This document shows positions 1 through 6,168 of a stretch of 6,376 nucleotides of DNA, one piece after another (position 1 is the first letter of the stretch; every line of letters begins with the position of its first letter). The position numbers and the translations under genes are program-made. The stretch spans positions 1-6,376 of the forward strand of contig URHH01000140.1 in assembly GCA_900547615.1 (NCBI GenBank), written 5' to 3'. This DNA comes from an uncultured Blautia sp. GTDB taxonomy: Bacteria > Bacillota > Clostridia > Lachnospirales > Lachnospiraceae. The notes below the pieces were generated by a model, which did no database searches, was not told where the DNA came from, and saw nothing but the letters and a program-made list of their open reading frames with translations.

Positions 1-130
1 CGCCTGTATATCCTTCCTGGGAAGCGCTTCCTGTATCAACTGCCAGTGCTCTGGAGCCTGCAATCACCCCGAAAGAAAGGGCAGTGACAACAGCCAGTGC
101 AAGAATTCCTCTTACATTTTTATTCTTCAT
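1..130 (-). CDS. rnfG: RnfG, electron transport complex subunit G (N-terminal part only)
   Basis: This is the first 43 codons of a minus-strand gene that runs off the left edge. The visible protein begins MKNKNVRGILALAVVTALSF and goes on to an SRALAVDTGSAS stretch: a short basic N-terminus, one hydrophobic segment at about residues 7-25, then a small polar region. That is the expected start of RnfG, which is anchored by a single N-terminal helix and carries a covalent FMN domain further on; that domain is outside the window, so FMN attachment cannot be confirmed. The ATG at 130 is preceded by GGAGAG about 8 bases upstream, and this Shine-Dalgarno directly follows the rnfD stop (TAAGGAG), which indicates tight coupling. 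Identity rests partly on its place immediately after rnfC and rnfD, the usual clostridial order C-D-G-E-A-B. Confidence 0.85.
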   Translation of the reverse strand, partial: MKNKNVRGILALAVVTALSFGVIAGSRALAVDTGSASQEGYTG

Positions 131-144
131 TTCTGCTCTCCTTA

Positions 145-1092
145 TTATGCGTCTTTTCTTTTTACACCATATACATGTTTCTTATAAATCATGGACAGAA
201 GACCTGCCATACAGTTTGCTGTTAAAATACCGAAGCAGATTCCCTCCGGATAATTGCTGAAAATTCGGATTGCCGCCGTAATCACGCCTGCTGTCGCTGC
301 ATAGAGAAGTTTTCCCTTTCTGGAAGCAAAGGCATAATCTGTCAGCATATAGCAGCCACCCATAATGAGACCGCCTCCGAAAAGATTCAGAAGAATGTCT
401 CCTGTAAACAGTCCGGAAGGACCGAATACAAAGGTAAGAAGCACAACTGTAGAAATATAAGTAACGGCTGCTTCCGCGTTTACAATTCCTTTATAACAGA
501 GGAAGCCGAAACCAACGAGGAGAAGAAGCTTGCTCGTCTCTCCCATAGCTCCCGGTGTTTCTCCCAAGAACATCTGTAAATAGCTGTATCCTGCTTCTGC
601 GCCGCCTTTTACTGTGCCAAGCACAGTCGCTCCTGATACGGCGTCCGGATTTATGGTATTCGGCACTACATACTGCATGACTGCCTGCGGCCATACGATC
701 ATAATGAGAAGCCTTCCCATAAGAGCCGGGTTTACAAAGTTATTTCCAATTCCGCCAAACATCTGCTTTACAAATATAATTGCAAATACGTCAGCTGCGG
801 CAAGCGCCCATACAGGCACAGTGACCGGCATATTATAAACGATCAGAAGTCCAGTTACTACAGCGCTGAAATCCCCTGCCGTCACCTGTTTTTTTGTAAG
901 CTTCTGCCAGAGATACTCTGTGATCACACAGATTGTGACAGAAAGTCCCGCAAGGTAAAGGGCGCGGATTCCAAAAAAGTACACTGCTCCGAAAAGCGCC
1001 GGGATCAGAGACAATGTCACATACATCATAACCTGTCTTGTGGTCCGCTCTGTACGAAGGTGTGGTCCATTGATCACTCTTACGTTACTCAT
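145..1092 (-). CDS. rnfD: RnfD, membrane FMN-carrying subunit of the Rnf complex
   Basis: A 315-residue integral membrane protein of the RnfD/NqrB family, part of the ion-pumping ferredoxin:NAD+ oxidoreductase in the cytoplasmic membrane. The key motif is SGAT at residues 153-156. In this family FMN is bound through a phosphoester bond to the Thr of this motif, here T156. The block GGIGNNFVNPAL at 113-124 is another family signature. Hydrophobic stretches suitable for membrane helices occur at about 22-41, 43-60, 75-108, 188-202, 209-226, 234-255, 263-280 and 284-302. The length is normal for RnfD without extensions. The start ATG at 1092 overlaps the rnfC stop as ATGA, so translation is probably coupled; the only upstream purine tract (GGGCGGTG) is a weak Shine-Dalgarno, which fits coupling. 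The gene is intact. Confidence 0.96.
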   Translation of the reverse strand: MSNVRVINGPHLRTERTTRQVMMYVTLSLIPALFGAVYFFGIRALYLAGLSVTICVITEYLWQKLTKKQVTAGDFSAVVTGLLIVYNMPVTVPVWALAAADVFAIIFVKQMFGGIGNNFVNPALMGRLLIMIVWPQAVMQYVVPNTINPDAVSGATVLGTVKGGAEAGYSYLQMFLGETPGAMGETSKLLLLVGFGFLCYKGIVNAEAAVTYISTVVLLTFVFGPSGLFTGDILLNLFGGGLIMGGCYMLTDYAFASRKGKLLYAATAGVITAAIRIFSNYPEGICFGILTANCMAGLLSMIYKKHVYGVKRKDA

Positions 1093-2462
1093 GATTTTTT
1101 CACCGCCCTTTCACGCATACGCTGTTTCACTATATCTCTCGCCATTCTGGTGCGAACGGAAAGCTCTCTTTTTGCCGGGCAGATGTAAGAACAGCAGCCG
1201 CAGGCTATACACTCGCTCGCATAAAGCTCCTCGCACAAATCGTAATCCTCGTCCATGTAAGCAAATTCGATCTGATAGGGAACAAGACCTGCCGGGCATA
1301 CGCTCTCGCAGCCTGCGCAGCGGATACACGGAGATTCTTCGTACTCTCTGTCCGGAAGAACGAGAATGCCGGAAGTATTTTTTGTCACATAAAAAAGCTC
1401 CTCTTCTCCCTTCCAGTCGGACGCCACACAGGGACCTGTCATAGGACCGCCCGCGATGATCCGGTTCTTTTCCACAGTCACGCCCCCTGCAAGATTTAAA
1501 AGCTCTCTTGCTGAAGTTCCAATGGGAACAAGATAATTTCCCGGATTTTTTACAGAGCCTGTCACTGTCACAATCCTTCTTGTCAGAGGAATACCGGCAA
1601 ATGCCATATCTGCCGCTGCCTTTGCAGTTCCCACATTGGAAACGATCACTCCCGCGTCTGCAGGAAGCCCGCCCATCGGCACTTCTTTATTCAGAACTGC
1701 CTGAATAAGCTGTCTCTCTCCTCCCTGAGGATACTGTGTCGGAAGGATTTTAAGCTCCACAGGGTTTTCACCCTTCATCTGCTGTTTTCCTTCCTCCAGA
1801 ATCTTCTGAAGAAGCTTCGCTGCTTCCGGCTTATTATCCTCCATACAGATATACGCCTTATCTGCTCCGGACGCCTTTAAAAGTACACGGACTCCATTGA
1901 TGACAGCAAAGCCCTGTTCCAGCATGAGGCGGTAATCGCATGTAAGAAACGGCTCGCACTCTGCCGCATTGATCAGAAGCGCGTCGATTTTTTTGTCTGT
2001 CTCATATTTTTTATGAGTGGGGAAACCTGCGCCTCCCATTCCGGTCAGACCGCCGTCACGAATCATGGCGATCAGTTCTTCCCTTGTATATTTTTCAAGG
2101 CTCTCAAGACCTTTCTGGTGAGAATGAGTTTCTTCCCTCTCCGGTCCTTCTCTTTTAATGATACAGGATAAAAGATTTCTTCCCTGGTTCTGTACTTCCC
2201 GAATGTCCATTACCCTTCCGCTTACGCTCGCGTGAAGAGGAGCTGCCATAAACGCCTCCGGACGTCCTATCTCCTGCCCTTCTGTCACCTGATCTCCAGG
2301 TTTTACAAGAAAGCTGCATTTTCCGCCAAAAGACTGCTCAGACAAAATTGTCACTGTCTCCGGCCAGTAAACACGAACAGGCAGATTCATGGTCAGTGCC
2401 TTATCATACCCATCTGTGGGATGTACGCCTCCGGGGAAAGCATGTTTTATTTTTTTCAGCAT
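1089..2462 (-). CDS. rnfC: RnfC, NADH/FMN- and 2x[4Fe-4S]-binding subunit of the Rnf complex
   Basis: A 457-residue peripheral subunit on the cytoplasmic side of Rnf, the site where NAD+/NADH is expected to react. The N-terminal RnfC barrel-sandwich region (about 1-105) starts with FPGGVHP at 9-15. A domain like the 51-kDa subunit of complex I follows, with GMGGAGFPTHKK at 141-152 (nucleotide/FMN loop) and ECEPFLTCDYR at 168-178. YPQGGERQLI at 244-253 is typical of the family, and an SLBB-type segment lies at about 295-345. Two ferredoxin clusters are near the C-terminus: C379-x2-C382-x2-C385-x3-C389-P and C418-x2-C421-x2-C424-x3-C428-P, all cysteines present. The protein ends soon after, without the long repetitive C-terminal tail of proteobacterial RnfC; this length is usual in Clostridia. 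The ATG at 2462 has a strong GGAGG 9 bases upstream. It is the first gene of the operon and overlaps rnfD by 4 bases. Confidence 0.97.
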   Translation of the reverse strand: MLKKIKHAFPGGVHPTDGYDKALTMNLPVRVYWPETVTILSEQSFGGKCSFLVKPGDQVTEGQEIGRPEAFMAAPLHASVSGRVMDIREVQNQGRNLLSCIIKREGPEREETHSHQKGLESLEKYTREELIAMIRDGGLTGMGGAGFPTHKKYETDKKIDALLINAAECEPFLTCDYRLMLEQGFAVINGVRVLLKASGADKAYICMEDNKPEAAKLLQKILEEGKQQMKGENPVELKILPTQYPQGGERQLIQAVLNKEVPMGGLPADAGVIVSNVGTAKAAADMAFAGIPLTRRIVTVTGSVKNPGNYLVPIGTSARELLNLAGGVTVEKNRIIAGGPMTGPCVASDWKGEEELFYVTKNTSGILVLPDREYEESPCIRCAGCESVCPAGLVPYQIEFAYMDEDYDLCEELYASECIACGCCSYICPAKRELSVRTRMARDIVKQRMRERAVKKS

Positions 2463-2470
2463 GTCTGTTT

Positions 2471-2475
2471 TCCTC
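2471..2475 (-). promoter_or_regulatory. Ribosome binding site of rnfC
   Basis: GGAGG on the minus strand, 9 bases before the ATG at 2462. It is the strongest Shine-Dalgarno in the rnf operon and fixes the rnfC start. Confidence 0.85.
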
Positions 2476-2490
2476 CATTATTTTCCCACA

Positions 2491-2511
2491 GCAAAATCAC
2501 GGGGATTTTGC
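2491..2511 (-). promoter_or_regulatory. Hairpin in the 5' leader of the rnf operon
   Basis: Perfect 8-bp inverted repeat GCAAAATC / GATTTTGC separated by 5 bases, lying about 30 bases before the rnfC start codon and 16 bases before its Shine-Dalgarno. No T-run follows it in the minus direction, so it is not an intrinsic terminator. It could stabilise the leader RNA or bind a protein. No function is known. Confidence 0.5.
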
Positions 2512-2520
2512 CATGTCTGT

Positions 2521-2538
2521 TCGTTAAATTATTGACAT
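2521..2538. promoter_or_regulatory. Candidate Rex (redox repressor) operator of the rnf operon
   Basis: The sequence TCGTTAAATTATTGACAT contains the dyad GTTAA-N4-TTGAC. Against the clostridial Rex consensus TTGTTAANNNNTTAACAA it matches 11 of the 14 defined positions and keeps the AT-rich spacer. It lies just downstream of the predicted -10 element of rnf (2547-2552), where a bound repressor would block transcription. Rex senses the NADH/NAD+ ratio, and controlling an NADH-linked complex would make sense. The assignment rests on motif resemblance and position only. Confidence 0.4.
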
Positions 2539-2546
2539 ACCTTGAT

Positions 2547-2576
2547 AAGATACCACATATAATGTAGGTTTGACAA
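2547..2576 (-). promoter_or_regulatory. Candidate promoter of rnfCDG...
   Basis: On the minus strand TTGTCA (2576-2571) could act as -35 and TATCTT (2552-2547) as -10, with an 18-base spacer. Transcription would start near 2540, giving a leader of roughly 80 bases. The match is moderate, but this is the best minus-strand candidate between the upstream terminator and rnfC. Confidence 0.4.
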
Positions 2577-2601
2577 GAAGTAATTTTATTATTTACAGGG
2601 C

Positions 2602-2647
2602 AAAATAAAGAGTACAAATTCTCAGCTCCGGAATCTGTACTCTTTTT
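2602..2647 (-). terminator. Rho-independent terminator after the aldolase gene (looks bidirectional)
   Basis: A perfect 10-bp stem AAAGAGTACA (2607-2616) / TGTACTCTTT (2636-2645) is extended by an inner ATTC/GAAT pairing (2618-2621 with 2631-2634) around a 9-base loop. Read on the minus strand the stem ends CTCTTT and is followed by ATTTTG, so it ends transcripts from the aldolase gene, whose stop is 66 bases upstream. On the plus strand the tail is TTTTTGTTT, which is at least as good. It separates the aldolase unit from the rnf operon. Confidence 0.85.
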
Positions 2648-2711
2648 GTTTATATATAAAAAATTTTACTGTTTCTAATATCCTTATTGTTGCAATGTAT
2701 ATTTTGACACC

Positions 2712-3389
2712 TTAACAGTTTGTCATATTTTTCCCTGCACCGGTAAGCCCCTCAAAATCTTTGATGAAATCTTCCACAGCCGCAGTGATTGCCTGATTCT
2801 TTACAAGACCTTCGATTACGTCCGGCGCAATCGTGGCAGCTCCGATGCCATATTCGCAAAGTTCCAGAACCTGCTGGGAATTTTTGAAGCTGGCAGCAAG
2901 AACCTGCGTTTTCAGGTTATTATTTTCAAAAATATCCTGAATCTGCTTTGTCACCTGGATTCCGTTAAATCCCATATTGTCGATCCGGTTAATATACGGC
3001 GCAGCATAGGCAGCTCCGCATTGTGCCGCCAGAAATGCCTGCATAGGCGTATATACAGCAGTAGCCGTAACAGAAATTCCTTCTTTATGCAGCTCTTTCA
3101 TCGCCTTGAATCCCTCCCTCACAGATGGGATTTTTACAAAGGTATTCTTTCCAAGCTCCTCTGTAATGCGGTGCGCCTCCTGTATCATGCCCTCCGCATC
3201 TCTTGAAACCGCCTGTACATGAAGCTCCCCTTCCTCTCCTATAAACTCCCGGATTTCTCTTAAAACCTCATAGGGGCTTCTTCCGCTTTTCGCTAAAATA
3301 GAAGGATTTGTCGTGACTCCCTCCACTGGATAAAATTCATAAATTTCCTTAATTAAGTTAATATGTGCGTCGTCAATGATCAGTTTCAT
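2712..3389 (-). CDS. fsa: Fructose-6-phosphate aldolase / small transaldolase-like protein (FSA/TalC family)
   Basis: A 225-residue cytosolic class I aldolase of the small TIM-barrel FSA/TalC family, about the same length as E. coli FsaA (220). Family landmarks are all present: MKLIID with D6, VTTNPS at 25-30, the Schiff-base lysine K86 in VKIP, TATAVYTPMQ at 108-117, APYINRID at 130-137, and LAASFK at 164-169. Two residues that separate FSA from true transaldolases are of the FSA type: Gln at position 59 (HVQA) and Tyr at 132 (APYINRID), where transaldolase B has Glu and Phe. The likely reaction is reversible cleavage of fructose 6-phosphate to dihydroxyacetone and glyceraldehyde 3-phosphate, or a related aldol reaction; family members are often labelled transaldolase. 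The ATG at 3389 has AAGGAG 6 bases upstream. It lies 118 bases after the flavoenzyme gene, where I see neither a clear terminator nor a convincing promoter, so read-through is possible. A terminator follows. Confidence 0.9.
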   Translation of the reverse strand: MKLIIDDAHINLIKEIYEFYPVEGVTTNPSILAKSGRSPYEVLREIREFIGEEGELHVQAVSRDAEGMIQEAHRITEELGKNTFVKIPSVREGFKAMKELHKEGISVTATAVYTPMQAFLAAQCGAAYAAPYINRIDNMGFNGIQVTKQIQDIFENNNLKTQVLAASFKNSQQVLELCEYGIGAATIAPDVIEGLVKNQAITAAVEDFIKDFEGLTGAGKNMTNC

Positions 3390-3507
3390 CGTCGTCTCCT
3401 TTTCTATAGTTTCTTAGCCTGTAAAATACGCTATCAGCATTTTTTTAAGCTTTTCCCTCTGTGCAACCGCCTGTCTTTCTCTGCGCTGCATTTATCAGGA
3501 ATACACC

Positions 3508-5582
3508 TTACTCCTTTACCAATAATGAAAATGCCAGGTCATAAGCTCCCCATATTACAGATTTCAGATTTCCAACCTTTGCTGCATCTCCCAAAATATG
3601 TACATGTTCTGAAGACTCTTTTGCAAGCGATGTTCCGGAAACATATCCAACTGACAGAACAACTGAATCACAATCCAGCGTTTTCTCACCGCCCGGCGTC
3701 TGAATCACAACTTTATTATCCTGAATCTCCTTTAAAGTGCTTTCCAGGTAAACCGGTACTTTATAATAACGGAGTAAGTCTCGTAGACACCCTGAATTTG
3801 CCGCACAGATTCCAAGCGCCTTAATCAGATCGTCTGCCATTTCTACGATAAACGGTTCTTTTCCCTTCTTCGCAAGATCATATGCAATTTCACAGCCAGT
3901 CAATCCACCTCCAATTACCGCTACTTTATTCCCCACGTCTTTATTTCCAAGCAGATAATCAATGGCTTCTATTCCCTTTTCAAATCTCGTGATTGGAAGT
4001 TTACGCGGAGTTGCTCCGGTTGCAATTACAATTTCATCTGCCTGTATTTCACTTAAAGATTTGACTTCTGTATTCATATGTAATGTAATCGGTAATTTCT
4101 TAACCTGCGTTCTGTACCATTCGATTAATTCTTTATCTTTCTCCTTAAAATCTGGCGCTGCTGCCGCTATAAATACGCCGCCAAGTCGCCCTGTTTTCTC
4201 ATACAGATCAACCGTATGTCCCATCATAGAGCAAAGCCTTGCAACTTCCATTCCTCCAATTCCACCGCCAATTACTGCGATTTTCTTCTTTACCGCTGCC
4301 TCTTTTATCGCATATTTTTTTTCTTCAAATGAAACCGGATTCAACGCGCAATGTCCCTGTGTCTTGGAATCGTTCATATCCATTGCCGCTCCGGAGTTTT
4401 TATAATATGCAACTGGAAGACAGGCATTATGACAAGAAATGCATGGTCGTATATCTTCCTCTCTGCCTTCTTTTAATTTTGTCAAATATTCGCCATCACA
4501 GATAAATTGCCGACCAATTGCTACTGCATCCAGTTTGCCCTCTGCAATTGATTTCGCTGCTGTTTCCGCCTGCATCCGCCCTGCACAGATAACCGGAATA
4601 TCCACAAATTGTTTAATATGCTCAGCTTCTGCGAGATTACAGTTAAGCGGCATATATACCGGTGGATGTGCCCAATACCAGGAATCATACGTTCCATTAT
4701 CTGTGTTTAAAGCGTCATATCCTGCATCCTGCAAATATTTTGCTGCTTTTTCACTTTCTTTCATATCGCGCCCGAGTTCTGTAAAGTCTTCTCCCGGAAC
4801 AGCTCCTGTTTTAAATCCAATTACCTTACTTGTAACAGAATACCGTAACATAACCGGATAGTCTTCTCCACACTCTTTCTTAATCGCGCGCACAACTTCC
4901 ACTGCAAATCGATATCTGTTTTCAAAAGAACCTCCATACTCGTCTGTTCTGTGATTTGTATATTTTGTCGTAAACTGATCCATCAGATACCCTTCATGAA
5001 CTGCATGTACCTCTACTCCGTCTACTCCAATTTCTTTACAAAGCTTTGCTGATTTTGCATATCCTTCTATATATTTTTGAATTTCTTTTACTGTCAATTG
5101 TCTCGTTTTGTACTGTGGAGCCCACACCATTTGTTCCCCGTCATCTGGCGAAACCATCATATCATTCAGATGAAATATTGGTTGGGTCAATGTTTTTAAA
5201 ACTTTATTTCCCGCAATCTTTAGCATTTGCGATGCCAACGTATAATTTCGTCCTGCAAAACCAGCTCCGAGCTGAAAAAAATCTTTGAGCCATTTGCATG
5301 AATTTCCTCTACGATCGGACGCGCCTGTTCAAATACCTTTGGACTTTTATGCAACCATTTTCCCATCATCATAGAATAAACCGGAATCATACCCGGGATA
5401 AAAAGGCCAACGTCATTTTTAGCTCTCTCAATATAATAATCATGACTTTTTTCGTTGAATTTGGGACCTGCCATATTGTCCACAATATTCGTTCCCTCCA
5501 TAGCCGGAATGATCACTCTGTTTTTGATTTCACATGTTCCGATATGAAATGGTGTAAACAACGCTTCATATTTCTTATCCAT
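3508..5582 (-). pseudogene. 2-enoate reductase-like FMN/[4Fe-4S]/FAD oxidoreductase, frameshifted (would be 691 aa)
   Basis: This belongs to the old yellow enzyme/2,4-dienoyl-CoA reductase family (2-enoate reductase, FldZ, BaiCD/BaiH type), which reduces activated C=C bonds with NAD(P)H. Two overlapping frames together make one normal protein. Frame 1 (5582 to about 5274) gives the barrel start, including PAMEGT at 26-31. Frame 2 continues it without loss: HAVHEGYLMDQF at 193-204, EYGGSFENRYRF at 215-226, YDSWYWAHPP at 299-308, iron-sulfur cysteines C381, C384, C388 and C412, an FAD fold VIGGGIGG at 437-444, IATGATPR at 520-527, the NAD(P)H fold VIGGGLTGCE at 556-565, and GDAAKVGN at 665-672. 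The break is in a T7 run at 5281-5275; one more T gives ...KIFFQLGAGFAGRN. Without correction, translation stops at 5223-5225 after about 120 residues. All other motifs are intact, which suggests a recent mutation, a sequencing error or a recoding event. The substrate cannot be told from sequence. Confidence 0.88.
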
Positions 5583-5590
5583 TTTTTCTA

Positions 5591-5595
5591 CCTCC
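5591..5595 (-). promoter_or_regulatory. Ribosome binding site that sets the start of the enoate reductase-like gene
   Basis: GGAGG lies 8 bases before the ATG at 5582. A longer reading frame could begin with TTG at 5597, but that codon overlaps the Shine-Dalgarno itself, so the protein should begin MDKKYEALF, not MEVEKMDKK. Confidence 0.85.
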
Positions 5596-5651
5596 AAATA
5601 TTTTTTAACATACTCTAATACACATTTCTCTTTTATCGTATGTTTCTCTCA

Positions 5652-5666
5652 AGAATATGCTATTCT
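5652..5666. promoter_or_regulatory. Perfect inverted repeat at the predicted transcription start
   Basis: AGAATA-TGC-TATTCT, a 6-bp perfect dyad with a 3-base centre, lies just downstream of the -10 element at 5671-5676. It could be an operator or a short hairpin at the RNA 5' end. It is separate from the larger dyad at 5678-5700. Confidence 0.35.
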
Positions 5667-5670
5667 GTTA

Positions 5671-5700
5671 ATTATACCAAGTCGTTGACGCAACGGCTAG
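5671..5700 (-). promoter_or_regulatory. Extended -10 promoter with overlapping palindromic operator candidate
   Basis: On the minus strand TGGTATAAT (5679-5671) is a perfect extended -10 element. Directly upstream is a 23-bp imperfect dyad (5678-5700) built on CGTTG-CGT-CAACG, with matching outer bases at 8 of 10 paired positions. No good -35 hexamer is present at 17 bases. A palindrome filling the region between -35 and -10 is the arrangement used by MerR-family activators, but no regulator gene is in the window. Transcription would start near 5664, leaving a leader of about 80 bases before the ATG at 5582. Confidence 0.55.
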
Positions 5701-5754
5701 CCCTAAATACATAAAACTTCTACTTTTCCCCGTGTGTGGAAATATCAGTCCGCG

Positions 5755-5817
5755 CTATAAAGCCATCTTAAAATGCCGCAATGCCTCCTGAAGCAACTTC
5801 TCTTTCCCGGTAAACAC
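5755..5817 (-). pseudogene. C-terminal fragment resembling the tail of RlmD-type methyltransferases
   Basis: Between stop codons the minus strand reads TGKEKLLQEALRHFKMAL followed by TAG. This resembles the PPEKExAIxEALxHFxMI ending that I recall from clostridial RlmD-type 23S rRNA uracil methyltransferases and related accessory proteins. Only about 18 residues remain, with stop codons upstream in the same frame and no plausible ribosome binding site, so it is at most a relic. The comparison is from memory and the fragment is short. Confidence 0.35.
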
Positions 5818-5842
5818 TGTGGTTATTTTTTATTTTCAGGTT

Positions 5843-6121
5843 TTAACTCCATCGCTCTTTTTTCCTACCCAGCAAGACAACCGTCTCAACGGTACTTTCA
5901 TTGACCCAACAAAGTTCCTGTGTTTCCCTGTCTCCAAAATACACCGGAAAATGGAACTTTATGTGCTTCAGGAATTTGCCATCTGGCTGCTCCTGCTCAT
6001 AAATATCCACCTGTTCTACAAAACTGTTAAGAAATTCTTTCTTCTCCACACCTTCAATCTCATCATACAAACGGTATAACCTTGTCTACATATCCTGATA
6101 TTTCTTCTGTATCTATTCTTG
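5843..6121 (-). pseudogene. 3' fragment of a large serine recombinase (DUF4368-type C-terminus)
   Basis: The minus strand encodes a segment with RLYDEIEG, KKEFLNSFVEQVDIYEQEQ, FHFPVYFGDRETQ and NESTVETVVLL, the characteristic end (DUF4368) of large serine recombinases of clostridial integrative and mobilizable elements. Such proteins are normally about 500-560 residues; the resolvase catalytic domain, recombinase domain and zinc ribbon are all missing. The same frame extends upstream as KSVQE-stop-IQKKYQDM-stop-TRLYRLYDE, with TAG codons at 6113-6115 and 6086-6088; both look like decayed CAG (Gln) codons in a coiled-coil segment. After VVLLG the ending (RKKERWS, TAA) is atypical. A neighbouring frame gives AMELKPENKK before its stop, so a further indel near the 3' end is likely. 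Not functional. Confidence 0.75.
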
Positions 6122-6168
6122 AACCGATTTTATTCAGAATTGTCTATTTTCAGTTGGAACTGAGACAG

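Noticed and set aside
614..1444. Plus-strand open frames opposite rnfD and rnfC
   Set aside because: They are antisense to well-supported genes, have low-complexity Ser/Pro/Arg-rich translations and no recognisable domains or ribosome binding sites.
2491..2511. Riboswitch or attenuator in the rnf leader
   Set aside because: Only a single hairpin without a T-run or a competing structure is visible, and the leader is too short for the riboswitch classes I know.
2532..2563. Plus-strand TTGACA ... TATAAT that could drive a small RNA ending at the terminator at 2607-2647
   Set aside because: The spacer is 20 bases, too long for a normal promoter. The hexamers overlap the rnf control region, and no other sign of an RNA gene is seen. 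An antisense transcript cannot be excluded without RNA data.
3390..3507. Promoter for the aldolase gene in the gap after the flavoenzyme
   Set aside because: A TTGCAC at 3466-3461 has no acceptable -10 at the right distance (AAAATG only), so I do not call a promoter.
5236..5238. TTG start for a separate 576-residue protein
   Set aside because: It would lack the first strands of the FMN barrel and has no good ribosome binding site. The upstream frame supplies exactly the missing part, so this is the 3' half of a frameshifted gene.
5595..5597. TTG start giving five extra N-terminal residues to the flavoenzyme
   Set aside because: The TTG overlaps the GGAGG ribosome binding site that serves the ATG at 5582.
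5819..6079. Plus-strand open frame of 86 codons
   Set aside because: It is antisense to the serine recombinase fragment, whose minus-strand translation is clearly recognisable.
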